Positions 8,412 through 15,544 of a stretch of 64,000 bases of DNA are shown in pieces (the stretch's first letter is position 1; the number at the start of each line of letters is the position of its first letter). Origin of the DNA: a virus. The notes below the pieces were generated by a model. It did not search any database. It was given only the letters and a program-made list of their open reading frames with translations, and was not told the origin of the DNA. The stretch covers positions 1-64,000 of IMG/VR virus record IMGVR_UViG_3300012147_000006; one strand, written 5' to 3'. The position numbers were made by a program, and so were the translations under genes.

Positions 8412-8516
8412 GGCTTGAGGTGCTTACAAAATGCTCAATCACCCTAATGACTTGGCGGAGGTGCCTATAAGATTGCTCAATCACCCACAAAGCCAAGTCA
8501 TAAGCCCTTTATTTTT
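8412..8516 (+). ncRNA. Structured RNA with twin hairpin/pseudoknot modules (leader or sRNA)
   Basis: Transcribed from the class A promoter at 8353. An outer GGCTT (8412-8416)/AAGCC (8502-8506) helix encloses two copies of a 28-29 base module at 8417-8444 and 8458-8486. Each module has GGTG...CACC pairing, and the first also has TTGAG/CTCAA pairing interleaved with it, as in an H-type pseudoknot. The second copy is caged by a perfect 9-bp helix, TGACTTGGC (8448-8456)/GCCAAGTCA (8492-8500). A T-rich stretch follows. No known riboswitch recognised. It is either a tandem cis-regulator of the 8530 gene or an independent RNA. Confidence 0.6.
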
Positions 8517-8529
8517 ATAAAATTAGAAT

Positions 8530-8961
8530 ATGGAAAATGAATTCCCAGTCATTGAAGTGACTCCATCAGGAAAACCAGATTGGTCTGGAGGTGCGTGGTG
8601 CCTTGCTTGGACTTATACATCGAAAGGAAACTTTTTATTAAAAGGGTTTTATGGAGATATAGAAAAGTACATTAAGGAAAAAGGATGGAAGTGCTGGTCA
8701 GTAATGAATTTGTATCATACCAATTCTATGGATAAGTTTCCATACTACAGAAGGCCAACTGGAACCTACAGAACTATCATAAAAACATTTAAGTGTGATT
8801 TCTGGATTTCATCTCCTGATACTAATGCGAGGAGAAAGAGACCGAGAGACTACAGATTCAAAGTATATCCTGAAGATGCATACAACAGAAAACTTGATGG
8901 TCTATTGCTAAAAAGATTGCCAAAACGATTTCTTGAATTCGACTTCAAAAGCACTAAATAA
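8530..8961 (+). CDS. Hypothetical protein (143 aa)
   Basis: Trp-rich N-terminus (WSGGAWCLAWTYTSKG) and a basic C-terminal half (NARRKRPRDYRFKVYP, LLLKRLPKRFLEF), suggesting nucleic-acid binding. Sits alone between the structured leader and a terminator, so it is the only candidate target of that RNA. Not recognised. Confidence 0.8.
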   Translation: MENEFPVIEVTPSGKPDWSGGAWCLAWTYTSKGNFLLKGFYGDIEKYIKEKGWKCWSVMNLYHTNSMDKFPYYRRPTGTYRTIIKTFKCDFWISSPDTNARRKRPRDYRFKVYPEDAYNRKLDGLLLKRLPKRFLEFDFKSTK

Positions 8962-8968
8962 AAAAACT

Positions 8969-9008
8969 AAACCTCAGATAGAACATCTGGGGTTTTTTTT
9001 CGTATAAG
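8969..9008 (+). promoter_or_regulatory. Composite terminator / class A promoter
   Basis: AAACCTCAGAT (8969-8979) pairs with ATCTGGGGTTT (8985-8995) and runs into eight T: a terminator for 8530-8961. The class A -33 element AGAACA (8980-8985) is the hairpin loop, the T-run is the spacer and CGTATAAG (9001-9008) is the -7 element, five bases before the next ATG. Confidence 0.85.
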
Positions 9009-9013
9009 AAACT

Positions 9014-9292
9014 ATGGCAGAAATTACAAAATTATTCAAACCCTCGAATGGGGTGCAATTAGCAAAGGCTCAAATCCACGCTAATCATTATAGTTCAAAT
9101 CTTTCTCACATCAATGAGATGGTTGAAACTCTTAAGAAAGATTTCCCTCACATCAAAGATGATGAGATTCATGTTCACAAGTATGGTGGACAGAGAGTTA
9201 AGGGTATTACTTTTGTTGAAGTGTCACTTAAAGATAGAACTGATGTACCAAAAGGGTATGATGAAGTTAGTGAGATTGAATATATTTTATAA
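9014..9292 (+). CDS. Hypothetical protein (92 aa)
   Basis: First gene of a class A unit; ATG five bases from the -7 element, so probably leaderless. His-rich centre (QIHANHYSSNLSHINEM, FPHIKDDEIHVHKYGGQ). Soluble alpha/beta pattern. Not recognised. Confidence 0.8.
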   Translation: MAEITKLFKPSNGVQLAKAQIHANHYSSNLSHINEMVETLKKDFPHIKDDEIHVHKYGGQRVKGITFVEVSLKDRTDVPKGYDEVSEIEYIL

Positions 9293-9298
9293 AGCTAT

Positions 9299-10006
9299 AT
9301 GAGACTAAAGGATTTAAAAGAGAAATACAAAGTTTACAAGCACGATAACCACATTCAACTTTGGTCTAAGACCGAGCGTGGAATGAGGATGGTAGATAAA
9401 TATATCTGGCATATCAAAAAGCACACTACAGGTGGTTATTACTTTGTAGAAGGCTTCAAGCCAACAAATGATATGCAGGTGTTAGAATCTCAGATTGAGC
9501 AACACGTTGCAAATCTTTCTTATGCTGCAGAGTATTTCGTTCCCACATACAGACAAGGTTTAACTGAGGAGCTTATTATCCATGATTACCTGGATTCAAT
9601 TGGAATTAGCAAACAAGGGCTTAGTGATGTATATACATTAAACAAAAAGAATATCTATGGGTATCGCTCAACAGATATTCAAATGACTCTCTGGGGCCTT
9701 GAAGCAGGTTTTGGAGATGATGGAAATGCTGAAGAAGTTTCTGTTAACTTGTGGACAGGTGAATGGAGCTGGGTTTCTGTTAAATGCAAGAGAAATGTTG
9801 AAGACATTAAAAAGGCTATTGATTCACTTCTTAAGCCATTTCTTGTTACAGAGAGTGTTTCTTTGTTGAGCTTAGCCGAGAAGCTTGATACTGATGGGGA
9901 TGTTGATATGATGATTAACAAACTTACTGGGTCTCTTGAAAAAGTTGGAGGCAATATTAAATCATACATGAAAACACAACTGCTTGAGATGGCAGCTAAA
10001 TTATAA
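9299..10006 (+). CDS. Hypothetical protein (235 aa)
   Basis: Starts six bases after the preceding stop. N-terminal 75 residues are basic and aromatic; the middle has a strand-rich segment ending GEWSWVSVKCKRN; the C-terminal 60 residues form amphipathic helices. Not recognised. Confidence 0.85.
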   Translation: MRLKDLKEKYKVYKHDNHIQLWSKTERGMRMVDKYIWHIKKHTTGGYYFVEGFKPTNDMQVLESQIEQHVANLSYAAEYFVPTYRQGLTEELIIHDYLDSIGISKQGLSDVYTLNKKNIYGYRSTDIQMTLWGLEAGFGDDGNAEEVSVNLWTGEWSWVSVKCKRNVEDIKKAIDSLLKPFLVTESVSLLSLAEKLDTDGDVDMMINKLTGSLEKVGGNIKSYMKTQLLEMAAKL

Positions 10007-10010
10007 GATT

Positions 10011-10214
10011 ATGTTATTCATAGCTAAAGTACATTACGACTTCCATCCATATATGGACCATGAAGTTAAAAAAGGAGTTAGAAATCATACTGTTGAGGCT
10101 GCAACAGAAGATGATGCAGAAAAAAAAATTGAACAGCATTACAACAATAAAAGTAGTGACCATGGAGATGGATACATTATAAGTGGAATAGAATTTTTTG
10201 AACATATATCATAA
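10011..10214 (+). CDS. Hypothetical protein (67 aa)
   Basis: Start set at ATG 10011 (MLFIAKVHYDFHPYMDHEV); an in-frame upstream start would lie within the previous gene. His-rich, probably beta-alpha-beta-like (VEAATEDDAEKKIEQHY ... ISGIEFFE). Its TAA overlaps the next ATG. Confidence 0.8.
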   Translation: MLFIAKVHYDFHPYMDHEVKKGVRNHTVEAATEDDAEKKIEQHYNNKSSDHGDGYIISGIEFFEHIS

Positions 10215-10783
10215 TGAACAATCATAAGAACATATTAGTAATACATCCTGCCGACCCAACGACAGAAATGCTGAGCACGATTTATCGTGACATAAATGCA
10301 ACTGTCATTCGCCAACCAATTGGTAAGAGCAAGTTGAAGATTCTTATGAAGGAAGCTGATAGGATTATTATGCTTGGTCATGGTACTGAGCATGGAATGG
10401 GATTTGTTAAGTACAGCAATGGTTATCCAATGCACATCACTCCTATTATTGATTCTACTCTGGTATATTTGCTAAGAGAGAAAGAGGAAAATGTTTACAT
10501 CTGGTGTAATGCTGACAAGTTTGTGAAGAAGTACAAGCTTTCTGGGTTTTCTACTGGTATGTTTATTTCTGAGATGGACGAAGCAGATATGTTTAACGTT
10601 AAGGCTACTCAGGACGAGATTGACGAGTCTAACAATAGATTTGCAAGAGTTGTAAGAAACTACTTACATAAGAGCACTGCGGAGCTTAAAACAATTGTTA
10701 AGGAAGATTATGTTCTTGACTCTGAAGTTGCAAAGTATAATCACCAAAGAATTTATCATTTTAAGAACACTAAATTATTTTAA
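10214..10783 (+). CDS. Hypothetical protein with His/Cys dyad spacing reminiscent of caspase-like folds
   Basis: 189 aa. A predicted strand ends in RIIMLGHGTEHGMG (H56) and a later strand in VYIWCNADKF (C98), each strand-His-Gly and strand-Cys as in caspase/CHAT-like cysteine peptidases. The fold claim is inference: only the two motifs and their order are seen, and no self-evident substrate loop. An alternative is an unrelated nucleotide-binding alpha/beta protein. Coupled to both neighbours. Confidence 0.75.
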   Translation: MNNHKNILVIHPADPTTEMLSTIYRDINATVIRQPIGKSKLKILMKEADRIIMLGHGTEHGMGFVKYSNGYPMHITPIIDSTLVYLLREKEENVYIWCNADKFVKKYKLSGFSTGMFISEMDEADMFNVKATQDEIDESNNRFARVVRNYLHKSTAELKTIVKEDYVLDSEVAKYNHQRIYHFKNTKLF

Positions 10784-10786
10784 TTG

Positions 10787-11110
10787 ATGAAAAACACACA
10801 CTTACATAGTCTTGGAGAGTTTTTGGCTGAGTACATCATGCACACAAAGATGCCGAGTCTTAGCCACAATGCTTGGACCAGAAATGTAATTCAAGTAACT
10901 TGGGGTGAAGCTCAAGAGAAAAGGAGGCTTTCTGACCTGTGGCATTCAAAAGTGAGTGAAGAAAAATACTCAAAAATGAAGCCAGGCATGAAGCCTGTAG
11001 AAAGGTTAAGAATAGAACAAGATGCCTATAAAGCCTGCAAGGATGAGTGGAATTGCTCAGCTAAAATACGGATACATGCTTGCAGAAAAGTATCTTCCTC
11101 ATACAATTAG
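10787..11110 (+). CDS. Hypothetical protein (107 aa)
   Basis: Start at ATG 10787; an in-frame TTG three bases earlier touches the preceding stop. Basic and Trp-containing (SHNAWTRNVIQVTWGEAQEK). The last 22 codons overlap the next gene in another frame and look less protein-like, so either the overlap is real or a frameshift near 11043 has split one longer gene. Confidence 0.7.
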   Translation: MKNTHLHSLGEFLAEYIMHTKMPSLSHNAWTRNVIQVTWGEAQEKRRLSDLWHSKVSEEKYSKMKPGMKPVERLRIEQDAYKACKDEWNCSAKIRIHACRKVSSSYN

Positions 11111-11363
11111 GTTTAGAGTTGGATATGTTGACTTTTCTGATGAAGAAGCAAACAAAGAAATCATGAAAGGTTTCATAGAATCTATGTGGGATTCTGATTT
11201 TTGTGAATATTCACTTAAAGAAGAGGATATTACATTTGAAAATGTAAAAGAAACTTATGGAGACTTTACTTTTGTAACAATGAAGCTTGGACTTGAAGCT
11301 CCAGGAAGTTATACTGGAGAGGGTTGGATTGAAATTAAAACGCCACAAAAACAAATAAGATGA
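11043..11363 (+). CDS. Hypothetical protein (106 aa)
   Basis: I choose ATG 11043 (MSGIAQLKYGYMLAEKYLPH). Acidic alpha/beta protein (VGYVDFSDEEANKEIMKGF). Ends in ATGA with the KH gene. See the preceding entry for the possible split-gene reading. Confidence 0.7.
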   Translation: MSGIAQLKYGYMLAEKYLPHTIRFRVGYVDFSDEEANKEIMKGFIESMWDSDFCEYSLKEEDITFENVKETYGDFTFVTMKLGLEAPGSYTGEGWIEIKTPQKQIR

Positions 11364-11683
11364 TTGAAGTTTTAGAAGGTTTGGCAATTGCCAAAGAGAA
11401 AGATGAAATATTGAAGAAAATAAAGTGGTCAATGGCTTGGCACTTTGAAGAACTTGGAACAACAAGACATGCACTTTTAATTACTGATGTTTCTTTGAAG
11501 CTTGGTAAAGAAGAGCATGTTTTAACTATAACTCTTGAGAGACCTGGGCTTCTTATTGGCAAAGCTGGAAGACACATAGATGCGCTTAGAGATAGGTTAA
11601 AATCAGGAATAGGCCATCCAGTAAGGATTGATATTTCTGAAGATAAGCAGTGGGCTGGTATTTATGTTGAAGAAAGTTGGTAA
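11360..11683 (+). CDS. KH-domain RNA-binding protein
   Basis: 107 aa. Residues 52-95 form a KH core, with the GxxG loop as GKAG at 67-70 in LERPGLLIGKAGRHIDALRD, closest to the type II KH of Era and ribosomal protein S3 (family knowledge). The N-terminal 45 residues are helical. It should bind single-stranded RNA in the cytoplasm. Overlaps the previous stop (ATGA) and is followed one base later by a small gene. Possible target: the structured RNAs in this window (inference). Confidence 0.8.
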   Translation: MIEVLEGLAIAKEKDEILKKIKWSMAWHFEELGTTRHALLITDVSLKLGKEEHVLTITLERPGLLIGKAGRHIDALRDRLKSGIGHPVRIDISEDKQWAGIYVEESW

Positions 11684-11684
11684 C

Positions 11685-11876
11685 ATGGAAGAGACAGAAG
11701 AAAACTGGGCATGTCACAATGAAACCATTGAGGCGAAGCTGAGAAATAAGATGGGAGCTATTTTTGGACTTCCTGATTCTGTTATGATTTATGAAGAACG
11801 TGGTTCTGATAAAATCAAAGAGATAATGTTTCGTCAAGCCAAAACAGCAAAAGAGAGCAGTCCAGTGGTAAAATAA
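11685..11876 (+). CDS. Hypothetical protein (63 aa)
   Basis: Start at ATG 11685 (MEETEENWACHNETIEAK), one base after the KH stop. Charged and helical. In-frame upstream starts lie within the KH gene. Not recognised. Confidence 0.7.
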   Translation: MEETEENWACHNETIEAKLRNKMGAIFGLPDSVMIYEERGSDKIKEIMFRQAKTAKESSPVVK

Positions 11877-12038
11877 ATGCTGGTAACAATTGAGTCACAG
11901 AATAAAAAGAGACTCATCCAAGGCCAGATTGAAATTCTGAAGGAGCACATAGAACATCCAAACAAGCCAGGGTACAAGAGGCATGACATTTTAGATAAGA
12001 TAAAATCTTTAGAAGAAAATTTAAAAAACTTAACATAA
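11877..12038 (+). CDS. Small coiled-coil protein (53 aa)
   Basis: MLVTIESQNKKRLIQGQIE to LEENLKNLT, TAA 12036-12038. Two helices with heptad spacing around HPNKPGYKRHDI. The stop codon lies within the terminator hairpin, so the gene is last in its unit. Confidence 0.65.
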   Translation: MLVTIESQNKKRLIQGQIEILKEHIEHPNKPGYKRHDILDKIKSLEENLKNLT

Positions 12039-12053
12039 TCGTTAAGTTTTTTT
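12023..12053 (+). terminator. Intrinsic terminator
   Basis: CTTAAC (12029-12034) pairs with GTTAAG (12041-12046) followed by T7. Overlaps the end of the 53-aa gene and abuts a host-type promoter. Confidence 0.85.
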
Positions 12054-12082
12054 GTTTATAAATGTTTTTTGGCCTAAATTTG
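12051..12082 (+). promoter_or_regulatory. Bacteroidota housekeeping-type promoter
   Basis: TTTG (12051-12054), exactly 20 bases, TAAATTTG (12075-12082), matching the known TTTG / TAnnTTTG form. Five bases to the ATG at 12088. Confidence 0.8.
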
Positions 12083-12087
12083 CATAG

Positions 12088-12402
12088 ATGAAATCAATAA
12101 ATCAAATATTTAAAAACAACCCCAATCTAATGGAAGACGTGGAGGTTAAAGAGTTGATTGATTACTGCAGAGAATTGGAGGGTCAAGTTATTGAGACAAC
12201 ACAATCAAAGCAGTTTAGTTTCGAAGATAAGCTAACAGAGCTTGTTAGAGATTTGTTCATAGGCATTAAGCAAATAGAAGAAGAGGAAGCTAACCACCAA
12301 AGGTTTGGCGCAGACTTCGATAAGCCAGACTATGAAATTGCAGTTAAAAACCTTAAGCAATATTTTTTAAACTTTGCTAAGGATAACCATTTTAGATTAT
12401 GA
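12088..12402 (+). CDS. Hypothetical protein (104 aa)
   Basis: Acidic helical protein, first in a unit served by a host-type promoter, which suggests early expression. ATG is five bases past the promoter. Overlaps the next gene by ATGA. Not recognised. Confidence 0.85.
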   Translation: MKSINQIFKNNPNLMEDVEVKELIDYCRELEGQVIETTQSKQFSFEDKLTELVRDLFIGIKQIEEEEANHQRFGADFDKPDYEIAVKNLKQYFLNFAKDNHFRL

Positions 12403-13040
12403 AAGCAAAGAAGTTAAACATATCAGAAGATAAAGTTGAGAAATTTAAAAAATGGAAGCCATCTTTAAGCTATAGATGGTTCAGGTGGTATAAATACACA
12501 TGGATAGGAAAAATTTGGTATAATGTTAAAGCAGGAGTGCCATCGCTTTTGAAGTGGAGAAAGATTGCTTGGAATGATAGAGACTGGGATTATAGATTCA
12601 TATACACTGCTTTAAAGTTTAAGTTAGAAAATACTTTAAAATACATTGATAAGCACGAAAGAAGTGTTAATTATAAGTATGATGTTTTCTGGATGCAAAC
12701 TTGCGTTGACCTTATTGATAAATTAACAGGAGATAATTCATATGATATAGAATATTTCGACTATCAAAAAACAGAGATGAGATTTGAGCCGATTAAAGGC
12801 ACAGATACATCTGAAATACACATAGACACACTTGAAGATAATCTTGATGGGTATTTTGAAAAGTATCCAATCTGGCACAATAGAGCTATTGATTACATCA
12901 AGAAAAATCAACACAGATACAACGTAGACCATACAGATAGAAGTCTTGTATCGAGAACTATGGGTCAACTCAGGCATGATAAAGCAAGAGAGTTATTATT
13001 CAAAATAATTGAGATTCACATCGAATCTTGGTGGGATTAA
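12399..13040 (+). CDS. Conserved-looking phage protein, Trp/Tyr-rich (213 aa)
   Basis: Highly aromatic N-terminus (SYRWFRWYKYTWIGKIWYN) with WRKIAWNDRDWDYRF around residue 50. This W/Y-rich pattern recurs in uncharacterised large-phage proteins I have seen, but no function is attached. Soluble, helical C-terminal half. Coupled to the preceding gene. Confidence 0.85.
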   Translation: MKAKKLNISEDKVEKFKKWKPSLSYRWFRWYKYTWIGKIWYNVKAGVPSLLKWRKIAWNDRDWDYRFIYTALKFKLENTLKYIDKHERSVNYKYDVFWMQTCVDLIDKLTGDNSYDIEYFDYQKTEMRFEPIKGTDTSEIHIDTLEDNLDGYFEKYPIWHNRAIDYIKKNQHRYNVDHTDRSLVSRTMGQLRHDKARELLFKIIEIHIESWWD

Positions 13041-13055
13041 TTAAAAATAGAAAAT

Positions 13056-13382
13056 ATGAGTGGAGGACATTACGATTATAAGCATTTTAGAGTTGAAGAG
13101 CTTGCATATGACATAGAAAGAGAATTCGTTAACGATGGAAAGTATATGGATGAAGATTGGTCTGCTCCTATCGCAGGTTTTGACAGAAAAAGACCGATGA
13201 TTGAGAAAGATAGACTTGAGGATGCTACAGAGGAGCAAAAGGGGATAATAATAAAAGAGGTAAATAGTCTTGTAGAGGATTTGAGAAGATGTGCTAAGAG
13301 AGCTAAGGAGCTTGAGTGGTATATGAGTGGAGATACTGGTCCAGATTCTTATCTGAGTAGACTAAAAGAAATTGATAATTGA
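13056..13382 (+). CDS. MSGGHYDY-type small phage protein
   Basis: 108 aa starting MSGGHYDYKHFRVEELAYDI and ending WYMSGDTGPDSYLSRLKEI; this start and end are typical of a widespread uncharacterised phage family. Acidic, helical. Its TGA overlaps the ATG of thymidine kinase. Confidence 0.85.
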   Translation: MSGGHYDYKHFRVEELAYDIEREFVNDGKYMDEDWSAPIAGFDRKRPMIEKDRLEDATEEQKGIIIKEVNSLVEDLRRCAKRAKELEWYMSGDTGPDSYLSRLKEIDN

Positions 13383-13948
13383 TGTTTTTAGAATCGAATG
13401 ACAATAATGGTTACATAGAAGTTGTATGTGGCTCAATGTTCTCTGGTAAGACAGAAGAGCTAATAAGAAGAATTAATAGAGTAAGAATAGCTGGACAACC
13501 ATACAGAGTGTTCAAGCCGAAAGTTGACAATAGATACAGCGATACCAAAGTTGTAAGTCACTCCAGGAACGAAGTCGGTTCGATTGTGGTAAACGCATCA
13601 CATGAGATACTTGTACTTGCAGAAGATTATGATGTAATCGGAGTAGATGAGGTGCAATTTTTTGATGATGACATTGTTGATGTTTGTACTCATCTTGCTA
13701 ACTCTGGAAAGAGGGTGATTGTGGCTGGGCTTGACATGGATTACTCTGGACAACCTTTCGGTCCGATGGCTGGTCTTCTTTCTGTTGCAGAGTTTGTAAC
13801 AAAGGTTAAGGCTATTTGTATGGACTGTTCTGGCCTATCTAATTTCTCATATAGACTTGGAGAAAGCGAAGAAGTTGTAATGCTTGGAGAAAAGAAAGAG
13901 TATATTCCTTTGTGTAGAAAATGTTTTAATAAGAGAAATAATGACTGA
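13382..13948 (+). CDS. tdk: Thymidine kinase
   Basis: 188 aa, the usual size for type II thymidine kinases. Walker A GSMFSGKT at 17-24, the Walker B-type DEVQFF at 89-94, the thymidine-binding lasso GLDMDYSGQPFGPM at 116-129, and a structural zinc site from C147, C150, C178 and C181. It phosphorylates thymidine to dTMP with ATP in the cytoplasm, feeding phage DNA synthesis. Start at ATG 13382, overlapping the previous TGA. The gene overlaps the next by eight bases. Confidence 0.97.
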   Translation: MFLESNDNNGYIEVVCGSMFSGKTEELIRRINRVRIAGQPYRVFKPKVDNRYSDTKVVSHSRNEVGSIVVNASHEILVLAEDYDVIGVDEVQFFDDDIVDVCTHLANSGKRVIVAGLDMDYSGQPFGPMAGLLSVAEFVTKVKAICMDCSGLSNFSYRLGESEEVVMLGEKKEYIPLCRKCFNKRNND

Positions 13949-14513
13949 AATTAAAAATGGAAGCTTAATAACAAAAGCTTATAAAGTATATCATGAAGGC
14001 ATGCTTTATAACGATTATAGTCATGATGAATATGTGATTGATAATCAACCAGTTGTTCATGCTAAGACGGTTGGTGAAGCTAAGACTCATGGTCTATATG
14101 ACTTGGACTCAGGCTCTCTTGGTAGAGAGTTGTTGTTTACTGATATGAGAACCAAGAGAGCTAAATATTCTGACATTGTTTACTTTGAAGGAGAGGAAGT
14201 TGAGAGATGGAAAATGGAAGATGAATTAGAGGCACGAAAAAGAATTGAGAAAATTGAAGCTCTTCCAAATGATGAAATGTACTACGTTCAAGATAGAAGA
14301 AACTATGTTGGAAATGCTGTGCTTTGGTGGGGGCTTAATAGTAGTGGGTATGTTACAGACCTTAAGAAGGCTCAGAAATATACCAAGAAAGAGATTGTTG
14401 ATAAGTTTGCCAGAGGAAGAGATACAGATGTGATTTGGATTTCCAGTCATGTTGAAACTGCTGTTAGAGAGTATGTGGATGCGCAAGGTTTAGAAAGAAA
14501 ATATTGTTTATAA
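13941..14513 (+). CDS. Hypothetical protein (190 aa)
   Basis: Start at ATG 13941 inside the last codons of tdk. Contains paired MYYVQDRRNYVGNAVLWWG and ISSHVETAVREYVDAQGL segments resembling a repeated small alpha/beta unit. Soluble. TAATG junction with the next gene. Not recognised. Confidence 0.85.
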   Translation: MTEIKNGSLITKAYKVYHEGMLYNDYSHDEYVIDNQPVVHAKTVGEAKTHGLYDLDSGSLGRELLFTDMRTKRAKYSDIVYFEGEEVERWKMEDELEARKRIEKIEALPNDEMYYVQDRRNYVGNAVLWWGLNSSGYVTDLKKAQKYTKKEIVDKFARGRDTDVIWISSHVETAVREYVDAQGLERKYCL

Positions 14514-14926
14514 TGGAAAGAGAAGAGAAATTAGAAAGAGTTAAGGTCTTAGAGGCCGAAATCAATACAAGACAAAAAGAACTTGATGGGTTAAATAAAG
14601 AGTTAATGGATTCTGCTGATAACTTCAGAGATAAGTTTATAATTTGGGCAAATAGTGGAAAGGCCAGGCAGCTTGATTTTATTGCTGATGGTGCAGCGAG
14701 GACTTATTGTGATGAAAAATTGGACCTTGGCAGCATGCGTGGGTGCGTTAGTTTTCTTGATTATGAGGATTTTGAAGCTTATGCGTTTTCAAAAGGAAAA
14801 GATTATTTCGAAAGTAAAGAGGAAGAGGAAAAATATATTGCCGACCTTGAAGCTGACCCAATTTTTATGAATTGTTGCAAGCAGATGGTGAGTGAAAATT
14901 TTGACTCATTTGAAATAGATTGGTAA
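14513..14926 (+). CDS. Hypothetical protein (137 aa), N-terminal coiled coil
   Basis: Start at ATG 14513 sharing a base with the previous TAA. Residues 3-35 are a coiled coil; the rest is acidic (YEDFEAYAFSKGKDYFESKEEEEK). Not recognised. Confidence 0.8.
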   Translation: MEREEKLERVKVLEAEINTRQKELDGLNKELMDSADNFRDKFIIWANSGKARQLDFIADGAARTYCDEKLDLGSMRGCVSFLDYEDFEAYAFSKGKDYFESKEEEEKYIADLEADPIFMNCCKQMVSENFDSFEIDW

Positions 14927-15123
14927 TGAAGACAATTAGGCAAGAGCTTCAAGATTCAGAAGACGAACAAGATGGTGGATACCAATTAAAAACAGATGAC
15001 GAAATTGTTGATATGATTTGTAGATTTGGTCATGGTTATTTAGAGTTTCACACAGTTGACATCAACAGATTGATTGTGGAGAACGAAAGAATGAAAAAGA
15101 AGTTAGGAATAACTGAAATATAA
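14926..15123 (+). CDS. Hypothetical protein (65 aa)
   Basis: MKTIRQELQDSEDEQDGGYQ, then a short fold with CRFGHGYLEFHTVDI. TAATG junction with the previous gene; last coding gene before the tRNA-like element and terminator. Confidence 0.75.
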   Translation: MKTIRQELQDSEDEQDGGYQLKTDDEIVDMICRFGHGYLEFHTVDINRLIVENERMKKKLGITEI

Positions 15124-15145
15124 AGTATGTTGGTTTGTGACTAAA

Positions 15146-15226
15146 GTGTTCCACTGGCTAATGGACAAGTGCCATAACTGTAAGTGCCTAAAACTTACCA
15201 TACCACGCTACGGGCGGAACACGCCA
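15146..15226 (+). ncRNA. tRNA-like structured RNA ending in CCA
   Basis: GTGTTCC (15146-15152) pairs with GGAACAC (15216-15222), a 77-base span closed by a 7-bp acceptor-like helix and followed by G-CCA (15223-15226). Inside are a 4-bp D-like arm, TGGC (15155-15158)/GCCA (15171-15174), whose loop contains GG, and a hairpin GTAAGT-GCCTAAA-ACTTAC (15180-15198) with a 7-base anticodon-like loop. No T-arm can be drawn. The opposite strand also gives partial cloverleaf pairing with a TTTAGGC loop. It is either a decayed tRNA or a tRNA mimic. Confidence 0.5.
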
Positions 15227-15243
15227 GCATTACTTTTGTTTAT

Positions 15244-15285
15244 AAAAAAAGCCTGCTAAATTTTAGCAGGCTTTTCTTTTTATTT
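15244..15285. terminator. Bidirectional intrinsic terminator
   Basis: AGCCTGCTAAA and TTTAGCAGGCT pair, with A-run before and T-run after; stops + transcription from the tRNA-like element and - transcription from 15531. Confidence 0.92.
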
Positions 15286-15531
15286 TGTTTCGTTTAAATC
15301 AACTGGAGTATTTCCAAGTTCACCTTGTGGTTGCTTAACCATGCCAGTGATTGCAGCTCGATTATCATGTTTCATCTCTAAGTCAGTAGCTTGTGCTTTT
15401 GCTTGAGCAAGAGCTTCAGAGTCACTGTGAGCCCAAACGTAGAATTCCATTGTAGCAACGTATCTCATTTCAGGCCCAATTTCTTCTTTGAGCACCTCTC
15501 TTACAATCTTTCTAAGTTTAGAATCTTCCAT
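15280..15531 (-). CDS. Hypothetical protein (83 aa)
   Basis: Last gene of the - strand lysis group. N-terminal helix MEDSKLRKIVREVLKEEI, then a strand-helix part with an Ala-rich segment (SEALAQAKAQATDLEM). Not recognised; its place downstream of the endolysin hints at a structural or lysis accessory role only by position. Confidence 0.8.
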   Translation of the reverse strand: MEDSKLRKIVREVLKEEIGPEMRYVATMEFYVWAHSDSEALAQAKAQATDLEMKHDNRAAITGMVKQPQGELGNTPVDLNETK

Positions 15532-15544
15532 GTTTATAAATAGA

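Noticed and set aside
15121-15240. Ordinary tRNA on either strand
   Set aside because: Acceptor and D-like arms fit, but neither strand has a TTCGA-type T-arm, so I list it as tRNA-like RNA instead.
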